From Clostridia bacterium (GTDB taxonomy: Bacteria > Bacillota > Clostridia > Oscillospirales > CAG-272), in NCBI GenBank assembly GCA_017452215.1, contig JAFTMU010000185.1, forward strand, positions 1 through 7,185: a DNA stretch of 7,185 nt, written 5' to 3'. The translations under genes were made by a program, and so were the position numbers. Under the pieces are notes generated by a model. The model was not told where the DNA came from. It did no database searches and was given only the letters and a program-made list of their open reading frames with translations. Within the stretch, counting starts at the first letter, position 1. Each line of letters opens with the position of its first letter. Of this stretch, positions 1-5,610 are shown piece after piece.

Positions 1-472
1 GCACGATAAACGCAAGGCGAATGAAGAACATGGAGAGGAACGCCAAGAGGATCGCTCCGCCAATCTCAAGGAAGAGATTGTCAACGTAGAAGCTGGTAAC
101 CACGTATCCGATAATGCCCATCAAAACGAACATTGCATGAGAGAACTTCTTGAACGCCAGAATGAAGAACAGCAATGCGATCACGCCGCCTGCGATGTAA
201 GCCGCAAAGTCGGGCAACTCAAGCTTGAACAGATCGGCAATGTAGAAAAATCCGTAGCCGCCGATGTAATAACCGACTGCCGCCATGCCTGCGCCAAGCA
301 GCAGCTTGATCAGCTTAAAGCTAAAGAAACCAACAATAACGGCCAGGGCAATTCCTGCGATATAGAAGGCGATGGCAGGAACCGTCAGCTGCTCTGCCCA
401 CTTGGTGATTTGATCATTCAAGGAAGAAAGAACGGTAACGATATCCATATTTTGCAAATTGAACATATCCAT
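1..472 (-). CDS. Multi-spanning membrane protein of unknown function (3' end beyond the window)
   Basis: Reading the minus strand from ATG at 472 gives 157 codons without a stop to the window edge, so the C-terminus is missing. A Shine-Dalgarno GAAAGGAG (481-488) lies 8 nt upstream of this ATG, which decides the start over the ATG two codons later. After a roughly 30-residue polar, amphipathic N-terminus come about five hydrophobic stretches (near residues 31-50, 55-78, 89-108, 111-130 and 134-157), several rich in Gly. The pattern of short glycine-rich helices, including GFFSFKLIKLLLGAG, recalls the TMEM198/DUF4203-type membrane fold, but that is a weak impression from memory. There is no signal peptide and no catalytic motif. 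It sits behind a near-perfect sigma-A promoter and is divergent from the MATE gene. I infer a well-expressed inner-membrane protein and do not assign a function. Confidence 0.85.
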   Translation of the reverse strand, partial: MDMFNLQNMDIVTVLSSLNDQITKWAEQLTVPAIAFYIAGIALAVIVGFFSFKLIKLLLGAGMAAVGYYIGGYGFFYIADLFKLELPDFAAYIAGGVIALLFFILAFKKFSHAMFVLMGIIGYVVTSFYVDNLFLEIGGAILLAFLSMFFIRLAFIV

Positions 473-480
473 AAATGACA

Positions 481-488
481 CTCCTTTC
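481..488 (-). promoter_or_regulatory. Ribosome binding site of the left-edge membrane protein
   Basis: GAAAGGAG on the minus strand, 8 nt before the ATG at 472. It is a strong match to the 16S anti-SD and fixes the start of a gene whose other end is outside the window. Confidence 0.8.
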
Positions 489-510
489 AAGAGCACTATA
501 CTTATAACCC

Positions 511-540
511 ATTATACAACGAAACAGCCCTCTTTGTCAA
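511..540 (-). promoter_or_regulatory. Consensus sigma-A promoter for the left-edge membrane protein
   Basis: On the minus strand, a perfect -35 TTGACA (540-535) and a perfect -10 TATAAT (516-511) are separated by 18 bp. Transcription would start near 503-505, giving a leader of about 30 nt with a strong RBS. Both hexamers are exact consensus, so strong constitutive expression is expected unless an operator that I cannot see intervenes. Confidence 0.85.
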
Positions 541-639
541 TAGTTTGTTTCATTTTTTTCACTCTTTTTTTCAAAACGAAGAAATTTCAAGGCAAAAATC
601 AAAAAAATCCTCCGTTTTCGATTTGTTTACATTTTGAAA

Positions 640-668
640 TAGAAAACTCTGTTTTTTTGTAGTATAAT
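640..668 (+). promoter_or_regulatory. Probable sigma-A promoter of the MATE gene
   Basis: A perfect -10 TATAAT (663-668) follows a partial -35 TAGAAA (640-645, 4 of 6 matches to TTGACA) at 17 bp spacing. Transcription would start near 675 and leave a leader of about 25 nt before the RBS and TTG start. The weaker -35 overlaps one arm of a short inverted repeat, so regulation there is possible but unproven. Confidence 0.65.
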
Positions 669-687
669 GTCAGTATTCCCTATTTTC

Positions 688-693
688 AGGAGG
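688..693 (+). promoter_or_regulatory. Ribosome binding site that selects a TTG start for the MATE gene
   Basis: AGGAGG lies 5 nt before the TTG at 699. The first in-frame ATG, at 729, has no comparable site in front of it, so the TTG is the better start. Confidence 0.75.
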
Positions 694-698
694 CTGCT

Positions 699-2045
699 TT
701 GAAAGAAGTCGACAGATATTATCAGAAAATGACCGAGACACCCGTCTCCCGTCTGATCGTCACCCTTGGGATCCCCACCACCATCTCCATGCTGATCTCG
801 GGCGTTTACAATATTGCCGATACCTATTTCGTCGGCACCCTTGGGGAGAGCCCCCAAGCGGCAACGGGCATTCTTTTTACCCTGCAATCCATTATTCAAG
901 CCATCGCTTTTATGTGGGGACACGGCTCCGGCACCTTCGTTTCCAAGGCGCTTGCCGACAAGGATACCAAAACTGCCACCCGATACGTTTCCACCGCTTT
1001 TTTTACGGGAATAGGCATGGGCATTCTGCTTTCTCTCTTCGGATTGATCTTCCTCTCCCCACTGATGCGCCTTTTGGGAAGCACCGAGACCATTCTCCCC
1101 TACGCCAGAGACTATGGTATGTGGATCCTCATTGCCTGCCCTTTTATGATCGGTTCGCTGGTGCTCAATAACAACCTGCGTTATGAGGGCAAGGCGTTCT
1201 ACTCCATGATCGGTCTTACCACAGGCGGAATTTTAAACATCTTTGGAGACTTTCTTTTGATCCGCATTTTTAACATGGGCGTGTTCGGCGCAGGAATGGC
1301 AACCGCACTCTCCCAAATGGTCAGCTTTGGTCTGTTGCTCTTTTTGTATTTTCGCATGGCGCAAAGCAGCATCTCTCACCGTGCCATCAGCCGCTCTCTC
1401 ACCGATTATCTTTCCATCATCAAGGTGGGCTTCCCCTCCCTGATCCGCCAGGGTCTCAATTCTATCTCCGGCGGACTGTTGAACAACCTCACCAAGCCCT
1501 TCGGTGACGCCGCCATTGCCGCCATGAGCGTGGTCAATCGCTTCTCCTCTCTGGTGATGTTCGTGGGTCTTGGCATCGGTCAAGGCTTCCAGCCTGTGGC
1601 ATCCTTCAATTACCAGGCAAAAAAATATACCCGTGTAAAAAAAGGGCTGATCTTTACCACCGTATTCGGCTTTTGCCTGTTGTTCTGTCTTTCCCTGCTG
1701 GGCTTCCTGTTTGCCGAACCCATCGTTTACCTGTTCCAGGAGCACCCCGACGTGCGGACCATTGGCGTGCCCGCTCTGCGTTACGCTACCGTAGGAATCC
1801 TCTTTCTTTCCCTGTCCGTGCCCGTCAATATGCTGTATCAGAGCATCCGCAAGGCAGGCGTTGCCTCGCTCCTCTCCATTCTTCGCTCGGGAGCGGTGTT
1901 CATCCCTATGCTTTGCATTCTGCACCATTTCCTCGGTCTTACGGGGATCCAGCTGGCGCAGCCGCTCTCTGACGTCTGCACGGGACTTTTAAGCATTCCC
2001 TTTATGCTGCATTTTCTGCGCAGCACACCAAACGACGGTGAATAA
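699..2045 (+). CDS. MATE-family multidrug/cation efflux transporter
   Basis: A 448-residue integral membrane protein whose length and hydrophobic pattern fit the 12-helix MATE fold (two six-helix halves). The N-terminal half opens with GIPTTISMLISGVYNIADTY at about residues 24-43, followed by FVG; this is the family signature in TM1. RYEGK near residues 161-165, then a Gly/Asn/Asp-rich helix (about 171-186), matches the end of the first half. GIGQGFQPVASFNYQAKK at about 282-299 is the matching second-half signature. These features place it nearer the NorM/MepA bacterial branch than the DinF or polysaccharide flippases. Such proteins export cationic drugs or metabolites using Na+ or H+ gradients; the substrate cannot be told from sequence. 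Translation starts at TTG, backed by AGGAGG 5 nt upstream. It appears monocistronic, with its own promoter and a terminator just after the stop. No neighbouring MarR, TetR or MerR regulator is present. Confidence 0.93.
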   Translation: MKEVDRYYQKMTETPVSRLIVTLGIPTTISMLISGVYNIADTYFVGTLGESPQAATGILFTLQSIIQAIAFMWGHGSGTFVSKALADKDTKTATRYVSTAFFTGIGMGILLSLFGLIFLSPLMRLLGSTETILPYARDYGMWILIACPFMIGSLVLNNNLRYEGKAFYSMIGLTTGGILNIFGDFLLIRIFNMGVFGAGMATALSQMVSFGLLLFLYFRMAQSSISHRAISRSLTDYLSIIKVGFPSLIRQGLNSISGGLLNNLTKPFGDAAIAAMSVVNRFSSLVMFVGLGIGQGFQPVASFNYQAKKYTRVKKGLIFTTVFGFCLLFCLSLLGFLFAEPIVYLFQEHPDVRTIGVPALRYATVGILFLSLSVPVNMLYQSIRKAGVASLLSILRSGAVFIPMLCILHHFLGLTGIQLAQPLSDVCTGLLSIPFMLHFLRSTPNDGE

Positions 2046-2050
2046 AATAA

Positions 2051-2089
2051 GCCTTGGCGCTCCCCATCGGATGCCGCCAAGGCTTTTTT
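2051..2089. terminator. Bidirectional intrinsic terminator between convergent genes
   Basis: A perfect 9-bp stem GCCTTGGCG (2051-2059) and CGCCAAGGC (2075-2083) encloses a 15-nt loop and is followed on the plus strand by six Ts (2084-2089), which ends the MATE transcript. On the minus strand the same stem is followed by TTATTTTATT (2050-2041), so it can also end the four-gene operon whose last stop codon is at 2089-2091. One hairpin serves both converging units. Confidence 0.9.
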
Positions 2090-2418
2090 CATCGATAATA
2101 TACGTAGTAAACAATGATCGTGCGCTCCCGTCCTCCATGCTCAAGGTCGGGCGCCGTGATCACCACGCCGTCCTTGGAAAGCAGCTCCCATGCCTGCATC
2201 TCTGCGATCTTACAGCGCAGGAGCACGTCGGAGGAGGCAAACACCAGTAGCTCGTCGTCACGGATGTTCAACCCTCCGTTCCGTCCGATCACCTCATCCA
2301 CGTCGTTGATCTTCTCGGTCACGTAGCGAATATGATGGTTTGCCATCTGTCTTGCCATCTCCCAACGGTATTGCTTGCTGTTGGGATCCTTTTTTTTCTT
2401 TGAAAAAAGCTTAAACAT
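2089..2418 (-). CDS. Small conserved-looking protein of unknown function, last gene of the operon
   Basis: Encodes 109 residues from ATG at 2418. A GTG six bases upstream (2424) would lengthen it by two residues, but it lies only 2 nt from the Shine-Dalgarno site, whereas ATG 2418 sits 8 nt away, so the ATG is preferred. The protein opens with a basic stretch (FKLFSKKKKDP), continues with a probable helical segment containing a His pair (ANHHIRYVTEKINDVDEVIG, about residues 26-45), and ends in a beta-rich C-terminus finishing with aromatic residues (IIVYYVYYR). It has no membrane helix, signal peptide or known catalytic motif. The strand-like segments DDELLVFASSDVLLRCKI and GVVITAPDL look like a small alpha/beta domain. 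It follows the methyltransferase by 26 nt, so it is probably cotranscribed with it. I do not recognise the family. Confidence 0.8.
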   Translation of the reverse strand: MFKLFSKKKKDPNSKQYRWEMARQMANHHIRYVTEKINDVDEVIGRNGGLNIRDDELLVFASSDVLLRCKIAEMQAWELLSKDGVVITAPDLEHGGRERTIIVYYVYYR

Positions 2419-2426
2419 ATCCACCG

Positions 2427-2435
2427 CTCCTTTCC
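2427..2435 (-). promoter_or_regulatory. Ribosome binding site deciding the start of the 109-residue protein
   Basis: GGAAAGGAG on the minus strand. It is 8 nt from ATG 2418 but only 2 nt from GTG 2424, which makes the ATG the likely start. Confidence 0.75.
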
Positions 2436-2444
2436 GTCACCTTT

Positions 2445-3617
2445 TCAAAATGCCACGTGGGCGTCTCCCACAAGGAACGCCTTTGCAGCCAGATATTCCT
2501 CTGTCAAGCGCTTTGCCTCTTGAGAATCGGGCGAAAAGCCCGCCCTTTTGATGGCTCGAAGCATAATATTCTTGGGCGTCTCCTCGGGATCGATCAGCTC
2601 CAATGCCACCACTGCATAGCCGTTTGCCTCCAAGCGTTTGAGCCGCAGCGCATCGGTGGCTGCATCGCACAGCTTCTGCCGAAGCATGGAGTGATCCGCA
2701 ATAAAGGAAAGCGTCGGGCAATTCAAGGTATGATTCATCTCATGATGACAGCAAGGCGTGGAAAGGATCACCTCTGCGCCCCATTCCGTGGCCTTTTGCA
2801 GAACAATATCCGTAGCAACGTCACAAGCGTGCAAGGAGATGACCATATGCACCTTCGTCTCACTTTGGTACTGTCTTACGTCTCCGCAAACGAACTCCAA
2901 GCCGTCAAAGCCCAATTCTGCGGCAACACGGTTGCAGTGCTCCACCACGTCCGCCTTCAGATCCACTCCCGTCATCAACACGTCTCTCTTGCATACGTTG
3001 ACAAAATAATGGTACACCGCAAAGGAAAGATAGCTTTTTCCGCAGCACAGGTCGCAAATACGAAGCGCCCCCTCCCTTGGAAGATGTCCCTCGCAATCTC
3101 TGATCAGCTCCAAAAAGCGGTTGATCTGTCTAAACTTCGACTGCCTCTTATCCTTGATCCGTCCGTTTGCGTCACTGACGTCCAACAGCTTCAAAAAAGC
3201 CTCGTCGCCCTTGAGAATATAAGACTTTTCCCGAGTGTTCGCCATCACACAAACCTCGGGGGCTTCGCCTCGCACCAACGCTCTCCAAAGCTTCTCCTTG
3301 CCAAGCAAAACACTCTGTCCCTTTTTCGAGCGCCGCAATTCGCATTCTCCCGCCGTGGTCAGAACGTTCACCTGCCCAAATTCTTGGCATAATTCGGCAA
3401 GGCGAGAGACGCCGTCAACAGCAATATTCTCATGCAAGGCCTTGTTGTCCTTGCAAAGGGTCTCTGCCTGTACTACGGTCTTTCCCCCAACCGTGCGCAA
3501 GGTCATGGTCATTTTCACGGTTGCAGGATCCTTCGGCTTGGAAAAGACCGCCTTTTTCAACACGCCTTTTTCCGCCGCAAGAGCGATCATCTCGCCCGTC
3601 TTCAAACAATTTTCCAT
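2445..3617 (-). CDS. Class I SAM-dependent methyltransferase, Methyltransf_32 (METTL25-like) family
   Basis: Encodes 390 residues from ATG 3617, which has AAGGCGGAG 5 nt upstream and lies 16 nt after the preceding stop; a longer frame from 3665 would overlap that gene by 30 nt and is less likely. The C-terminal half is a Rossmann methyltransferase: motif I DLCCGKSYLSF (about 189-199), the acidic end of strand 2 GVDLK (217-221), GDV (245-247), then SLHACDVATD (261-270) and TPCCHHEM (287-294). The last two motifs are typical of the Methyltransf_32 family, which includes the METTL25 and GSTCD proteins. The N-terminal 170 residues (many Lys and Val) form a separate domain that I do not recognise and that may bind the substrate. 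The substrate is unknown; RNA or a protein side chain is a family-level guess. It lies in the pepP-plsY-like operon. Confidence 0.88.
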   Translation of the reverse strand: MENCLKTGEMIALAAEKGVLKKAVFSKPKDPATVKMTMTLRTVGGKTVVQAETLCKDNKALHENIAVDGVSRLAELCQEFGQVNVLTTAGECELRRSKKGQSVLLGKEKLWRALVRGEAPEVCVMANTREKSYILKGDEAFLKLLDVSDANGRIKDKRQSKFRQINRFLELIRDCEGHLPREGALRICDLCCGKSYLSFAVYHYFVNVCKRDVLMTGVDLKADVVEHCNRVAAELGFDGLEFVCGDVRQYQSETKVHMVISLHACDVATDIVLQKATEWGAEVILSTPCCHHEMNHTLNCPTLSFIADHSMLRQKLCDAATDALRLKRLEANGYAVVALELIDPEETPKNIMLRAIKRAGFSPDSQEAKRLTEEYLAAKAFLVGDAHVAF

Positions 3618-3633
3618 GAAATCTCCGCCTTTG

Positions 3634-4365
3634 TCATCTTTTTTTGCGGGAGAAAAGCTCCTCAAGCTCCAGCTTTTCCTCCTTGCCCGCCTGCATCAGC
3701 TTCAAATTTTCCCAATGCATGCCAACCACAAATGCCGTGGTAAACACCGCCATCGCCACGTTGAGCCCACGGCTTGCAAAGGCTTGCAGCACAAGCGGAT
3801 ACAAAAACGCCGTCATGACCGAGGCAAAGGACATCATTCGAGTGCCGATGGCACCGATCAGAAATATCACCAAAAGGAGCAAAAACGTGATGGGACTCAG
3901 CGTTGCCGCCACCGCCATCATACAAAGCGCCCCCTTGCCGCCCTTGAAGCGAAAATACAGAGGGAACATATGCCCGAATACCACAAAAAAGCCCGACAGA
4001 GCGCCGCCGTTATGCTCCCAGAGCAATCTGCCGATCCATACGGCGATCACCACCTTGACCGCATCACAAATCAAGGTCAGAAGCGCCGCCTTTTTTCCAT
4101 ACACCAAAAGCACGTCGGTCACGTCCGCATTGCCCGTTCTGTATTGGCGGATATCGCCGCCATAGATTCTCTTGGAAAGCAGAATGGAAAAATTGACGCT
4201 GCCGATCAGGTACGCCAAAACCATGCAAAGGAATGCGCCGACCACCTCGATCACCCCCGCAAGCTCCACCGAGGGCTGCCATTGGAGGATCAGCCAATCC
4301 ACCAGATTCCAGATCTTTCCCACCGTTGCATCCGCCGTTCCCGACGTCGCAGTTAAAAGCACCAT
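3634..4365 (-). CDS. Divergent PlsY-like glycerol-3-phosphate acyltransferase
   Basis: A 243-residue polytopic membrane protein. PlsY transfers an acyl group from acyl-phosphate to glycerol-3-phosphate, the first step of phospholipid synthesis. Motif 2 is well kept as GHMFP (131-135) and FKGGKG (140-145), and motif 3 as HWEN (217-220) with Glu229. Motif 1 is altered: DIR (71-73) remains, but the usual GSGN-x-GATN-xLR block reads RTGNADVTDVLL (76-87), changing the first Gly, the second Asn and the last Arg. The conserved GS pair sits at 55-56, whereas classical PlsY of about 200 residues has it near residue 12-15, so there is an extension of about 40 residues. The start at ATG 4365 is backed by AAGGAGA 5 nt upstream. 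That RBS overlaps the stop codon of the peptidase gene, indicating translational coupling. It may be a paralogue rather than the housekeeping enzyme, so I leave the symbol empty. Confidence 0.85.
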   Translation of the reverse strand: MVLLTATSGTADATVGKIWNLVDWLILQWQPSVELAGVIEVVGAFLCMVLAYLIGSVNFSILLSKRIYGGDIRQYRTGNADVTDVLLVYGKKAALLTLICDAVKVVIAVWIGRLLWEHNGGALSGFFVVFGHMFPLYFRFKGGKGALCMMAVAATLSPITFLLLLVIFLIGAIGTRMMSFASVMTAFLYPLVLQAFASRGLNVAMAVFTTAFVVGMHWENLKLMQAGKEEKLELEELFSRKKR

Positions 4366-4375
4366 AGCGTTCTCC

Positions 4376-5455
4376 TTAAAACAATTCGATCAGTTCCTTG
4401 GGACTGTGCGTAAAGTTGTGTACCGCCCCGTCGTTGCGTATTGCCACCATATCCTCAATACGGCAGCCGTATTTTCCGTTCAGATAGATGCCGGGCTCAA
4501 AGGTCACCACGTGCCCTCTTTGCAATTTGGAGGCAGGATCTGCCCCGGGAGAAAGCCTGGGATTTTCATGTACCAGCATTCCCACACCGTGCCCCAAGGA
4601 ATGTCCAAAGCAGCCACGGTAGCCCTCACCGTCAATAATATCTCTGGCAATACGGTCAAGCTCCTTGCAAACAGCCCCCTCACAGGCGGCGGCGAGGGCT
4701 TTTGTCTGCGCTTTGAGCACGGTTTGATACAGCCGCTTCATTTCCGCATCTGCCTGTCCCAAGACCACCGTACGGGTCATATCCGAGCAATATCCGTCCA
4801 CCCGTGCGCCAAAATCCATGGTCAAAAAGCCCTTTTCCAGACGGACGGGACGGGGAACGCCGTGAGGGCGGGAGGAATTGCTGCCCGAAACGGCAATGGT
4901 CTCAAAGGCGATCGCCTCCGCTCCGTTCCGACGCATGAAAAATTCCAGCTCCAAAGCCACGTCGATCTCGGTCATCTCAGGCGTCATTTGCCCGAGAATA
5001 TGAGCAAACGCCGCATCCGTCACCGCTTGGGCACGGGCAATGGTTTCCAGCTCCATATCGTCCTTGCAAAGGCGCAGGTCGGACAGGAGTCGGGAGGCGC
5101 CACCCGATAGAGAAAAGCCTTGCAATTTTTCGGTATATTTGGCATATTGCGAGCAGGAGAGAGACTCCTCCTCGGTCAGGACCGTTTGACAGGCATGATC
5201 CGAGAGCAGAGATCCAATACAGGCAAGATGCCCCTCCTCGGGCGTCAGAACCTCAAATTCGGGTCCCACCTGGGCAACGGCAGCCTCAATATAACGAAAA
5301 TCGGTCAACAGGTACGCCTTTTTTCGGGTGACCAGCACCGTCCCGTCCTGAAAATCAAAGCCCGAAAGGTATCTTTGATTCATTTGGTCCGAAACGATGG
5401 CGGCATCAAAGCCCTTTTCCGTCAAGAGCGCCTGAAAACGTGTTAAATGCGACAT
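4376..5455 (-). CDS. M24-family Xaa-Pro aminopeptidase (PepP/PepQ-like)
   Basis: A 359-residue cytosolic metallopeptidase that removes an N-terminal residue preceding proline or cleaves X-Pro dipeptides. Residues 1 to about 120 form the creatinase-type N-terminal domain; from about 128 on is the pita-bread catalytic domain. All five expected metal ligands are visible: Asp214 (MDFG), Asp225 (SDMTRT), His289 (SLGHGVG), Glu320 (FEPG) and Glu334 (RIED), with the second catalytic His296 in VHEN. Length fits the roughly 355-residue short PepP/YqhT type found in Firmicutes. The start at ATG 5455 has AAAGGAG 6 nt upstream. A longer frame from ATG 5485 is rejected because that codon overlaps the promoter -10 box. 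It is the first gene of the four-gene minus-strand operon and is divergent from spoIIGA. No residue appears to be lost, so I expect an active enzyme. Confidence 0.93.
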   Translation of the reverse strand: MSHLTRFQALLTEKGFDAAIVSDQMNQRYLSGFDFQDGTVLVTRKKAYLLTDFRYIEAAVAQVGPEFEVLTPEEGHLACIGSLLSDHACQTVLTEEESLSCSQYAKYTEKLQGFSLSGGASRLLSDLRLCKDDMELETIARAQAVTDAAFAHILGQMTPEMTEIDVALELEFFMRRNGAEAIAFETIAVSGSNSSRPHGVPRPVRLEKGFLTMDFGARVDGYCSDMTRTVVLGQADAEMKRLYQTVLKAQTKALAAACEGAVCKELDRIARDIIDGEGYRGCFGHSLGHGVGMLVHENPRLSPGADPASKLQRGHVVTFEPGIYLNGKYGCRIEDMVAIRNDGAVHNFTHSPKELIELF

Positions 5456-5461
5456 AACAAA

Positions 5462-5468
5462 CTCCTTT
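5462..5468 (-). promoter_or_regulatory. Ribosome binding site deciding the peptidase start
   Basis: AAAGGAG on the minus strand, 6 nt before ATG 5455. No such site precedes the upstream ATG at 5485. Confidence 0.85.
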
Positions 5469-5483
5469 GCATTTTCTGTATAC

Positions 5484-5492
5484 ATTATAACA
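5484..5492 (-). promoter_or_regulatory. Extended -10 promoter of the four-gene operon
   Basis: The minus strand reads TGTTATAAT (5492-5484), a perfect -10 hexamer with the TGn extension. The -35 region at the right distance (about 5507-5512, TATACT) is poor, as is usual for extended -10 promoters. Transcription would start near 5477, about 22 nt before the peptidase ATG. It lies back-to-back with the spoIIGA promoter. Confidence 0.75.
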
Positions 5493-5544
5493 TATTTTCC
5501 TCAAAAAGTATAGACCCTCTAAAATTTTTTTCTTACATTTCGTT

Positions 5545-5554
5545 TTTTGACAAA
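5545..5554 (+). promoter_or_regulatory. Putative Spo0A box overlapping the spoIIG -35
   Basis: TTTTGACAAA matches the reverse complement of the 0A box (TTTCGACAAA) at 9 of 10 positions. It covers the -35 of the promoter for spoIIGA, the place where Spo0A~P binds in the B. subtilis spoIIG promoter. Functional binding is inferred from match and position. A T-rich half-match TTTCG lies just upstream, near 5538-5542. Confidence 0.6.
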
Positions 5555-5579
5555 ATCCTCACCCTCCCTGCCTTATAAT
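5547..5579 (+). promoter_or_regulatory. spoIIG-type promoter with a wide 21-bp spacer
   Basis: Perfect -35 TTGACA (5547-5552) and perfect -10 TATAAT (5574-5579) are separated by 21 bp, too far for sigma-A alone. In Bacillus subtilis the spoIIG promoter is known for the same oddity, a 22-bp spacing that makes it depend on Spo0A~P. The start would fall near 5586, leaving a leader of about 25 nt. It therefore probably fires only on entry into sporulation. Confidence 0.8.
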
Positions 5580-5597
5580 AGAAGCAATGACAGGGAG

Positions 5598-5602
5598 AGG
5601 AG
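5598..5602 (+). promoter_or_regulatory. Ribosome binding site deciding the spoIIGA start
   Basis: AGGAG lies 8 nt before ATG 5611. The in-frame ATG at 5587 lies upstream of this site, at the expected transcription start, so it cannot be used. Confidence 0.8.
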
Positions 5603-5610
5603 AAACGTCC

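Larger units (their letters stand above)
473..698. other. AT-rich divergent intergenic region
   Basis: This 226-bp gap carries the back-to-back promoters of the left-edge membrane protein and the MATE transporter. Between the two -35 boxes (about 541-639) it is strongly AT-rich, with several T- and A-runs (near 551-557, 566-573 and 600-607) that could act as curved or UP-like DNA. It has an 8-bp palindrome GAAATTTC at about 582-589 and a short inverted pair GTTTTC/GAAAAC at 614-619 and 642-647. I see no small gene, riboswitch or RNA gene here. Confidence 0.6.

Noticed and set aside
137..478. Plus-strand open frame of 113 codons at the left end
   Set aside because: It is antisense to the membrane protein, which has a strong RBS and promoter; its translation is Gln/Asn-rich noise.
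614..647. Inverted pair GTTTTC/GAAAAC near the MATE -35 as an operator
   Set aside because: Six-base arms of simple AT-rich sequence with a 22-nt gap are expected by chance here; kept only as a remark.
459..662. Plus-strand open frame of 67 codons in the divergent AT-rich gap
   Set aside because: It covers promoter elements of both neighbours, has Phe/Lys-rich low-complexity content from T- and A-runs, and lacks an RBS.
1233..1928. Minus-strand open frame of 231 codons inside the MATE gene
   Set aside because: The composition is typical of an antisense shadow (many His, Gln, Gly), while the plus strand encodes an evident MATE transporter.
2457..3392. Plus-strand open frame of 311 codons antisense to the methyltransferase
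   Set aside because: It lies wholly within a gene with clear SAM-binding motifs on the other strand and has no family features.
3235..4356. Plus-strand open frame of 373 codons antisense to the methyltransferase and the PlsY-like gene
   Set aside because: The translation is low in hydrophobic pattern, rich in His, Arg and Lys, matches no family, has no RBS, and runs opposite two genes with clear family motifs.
4172..5110. Plus-strand open frame of 312 codons antisense to the peptidase
   Set aside because: The opposite strand has all M24 metal ligands; this frame is a shadow with no recognisable domain and no RBS.
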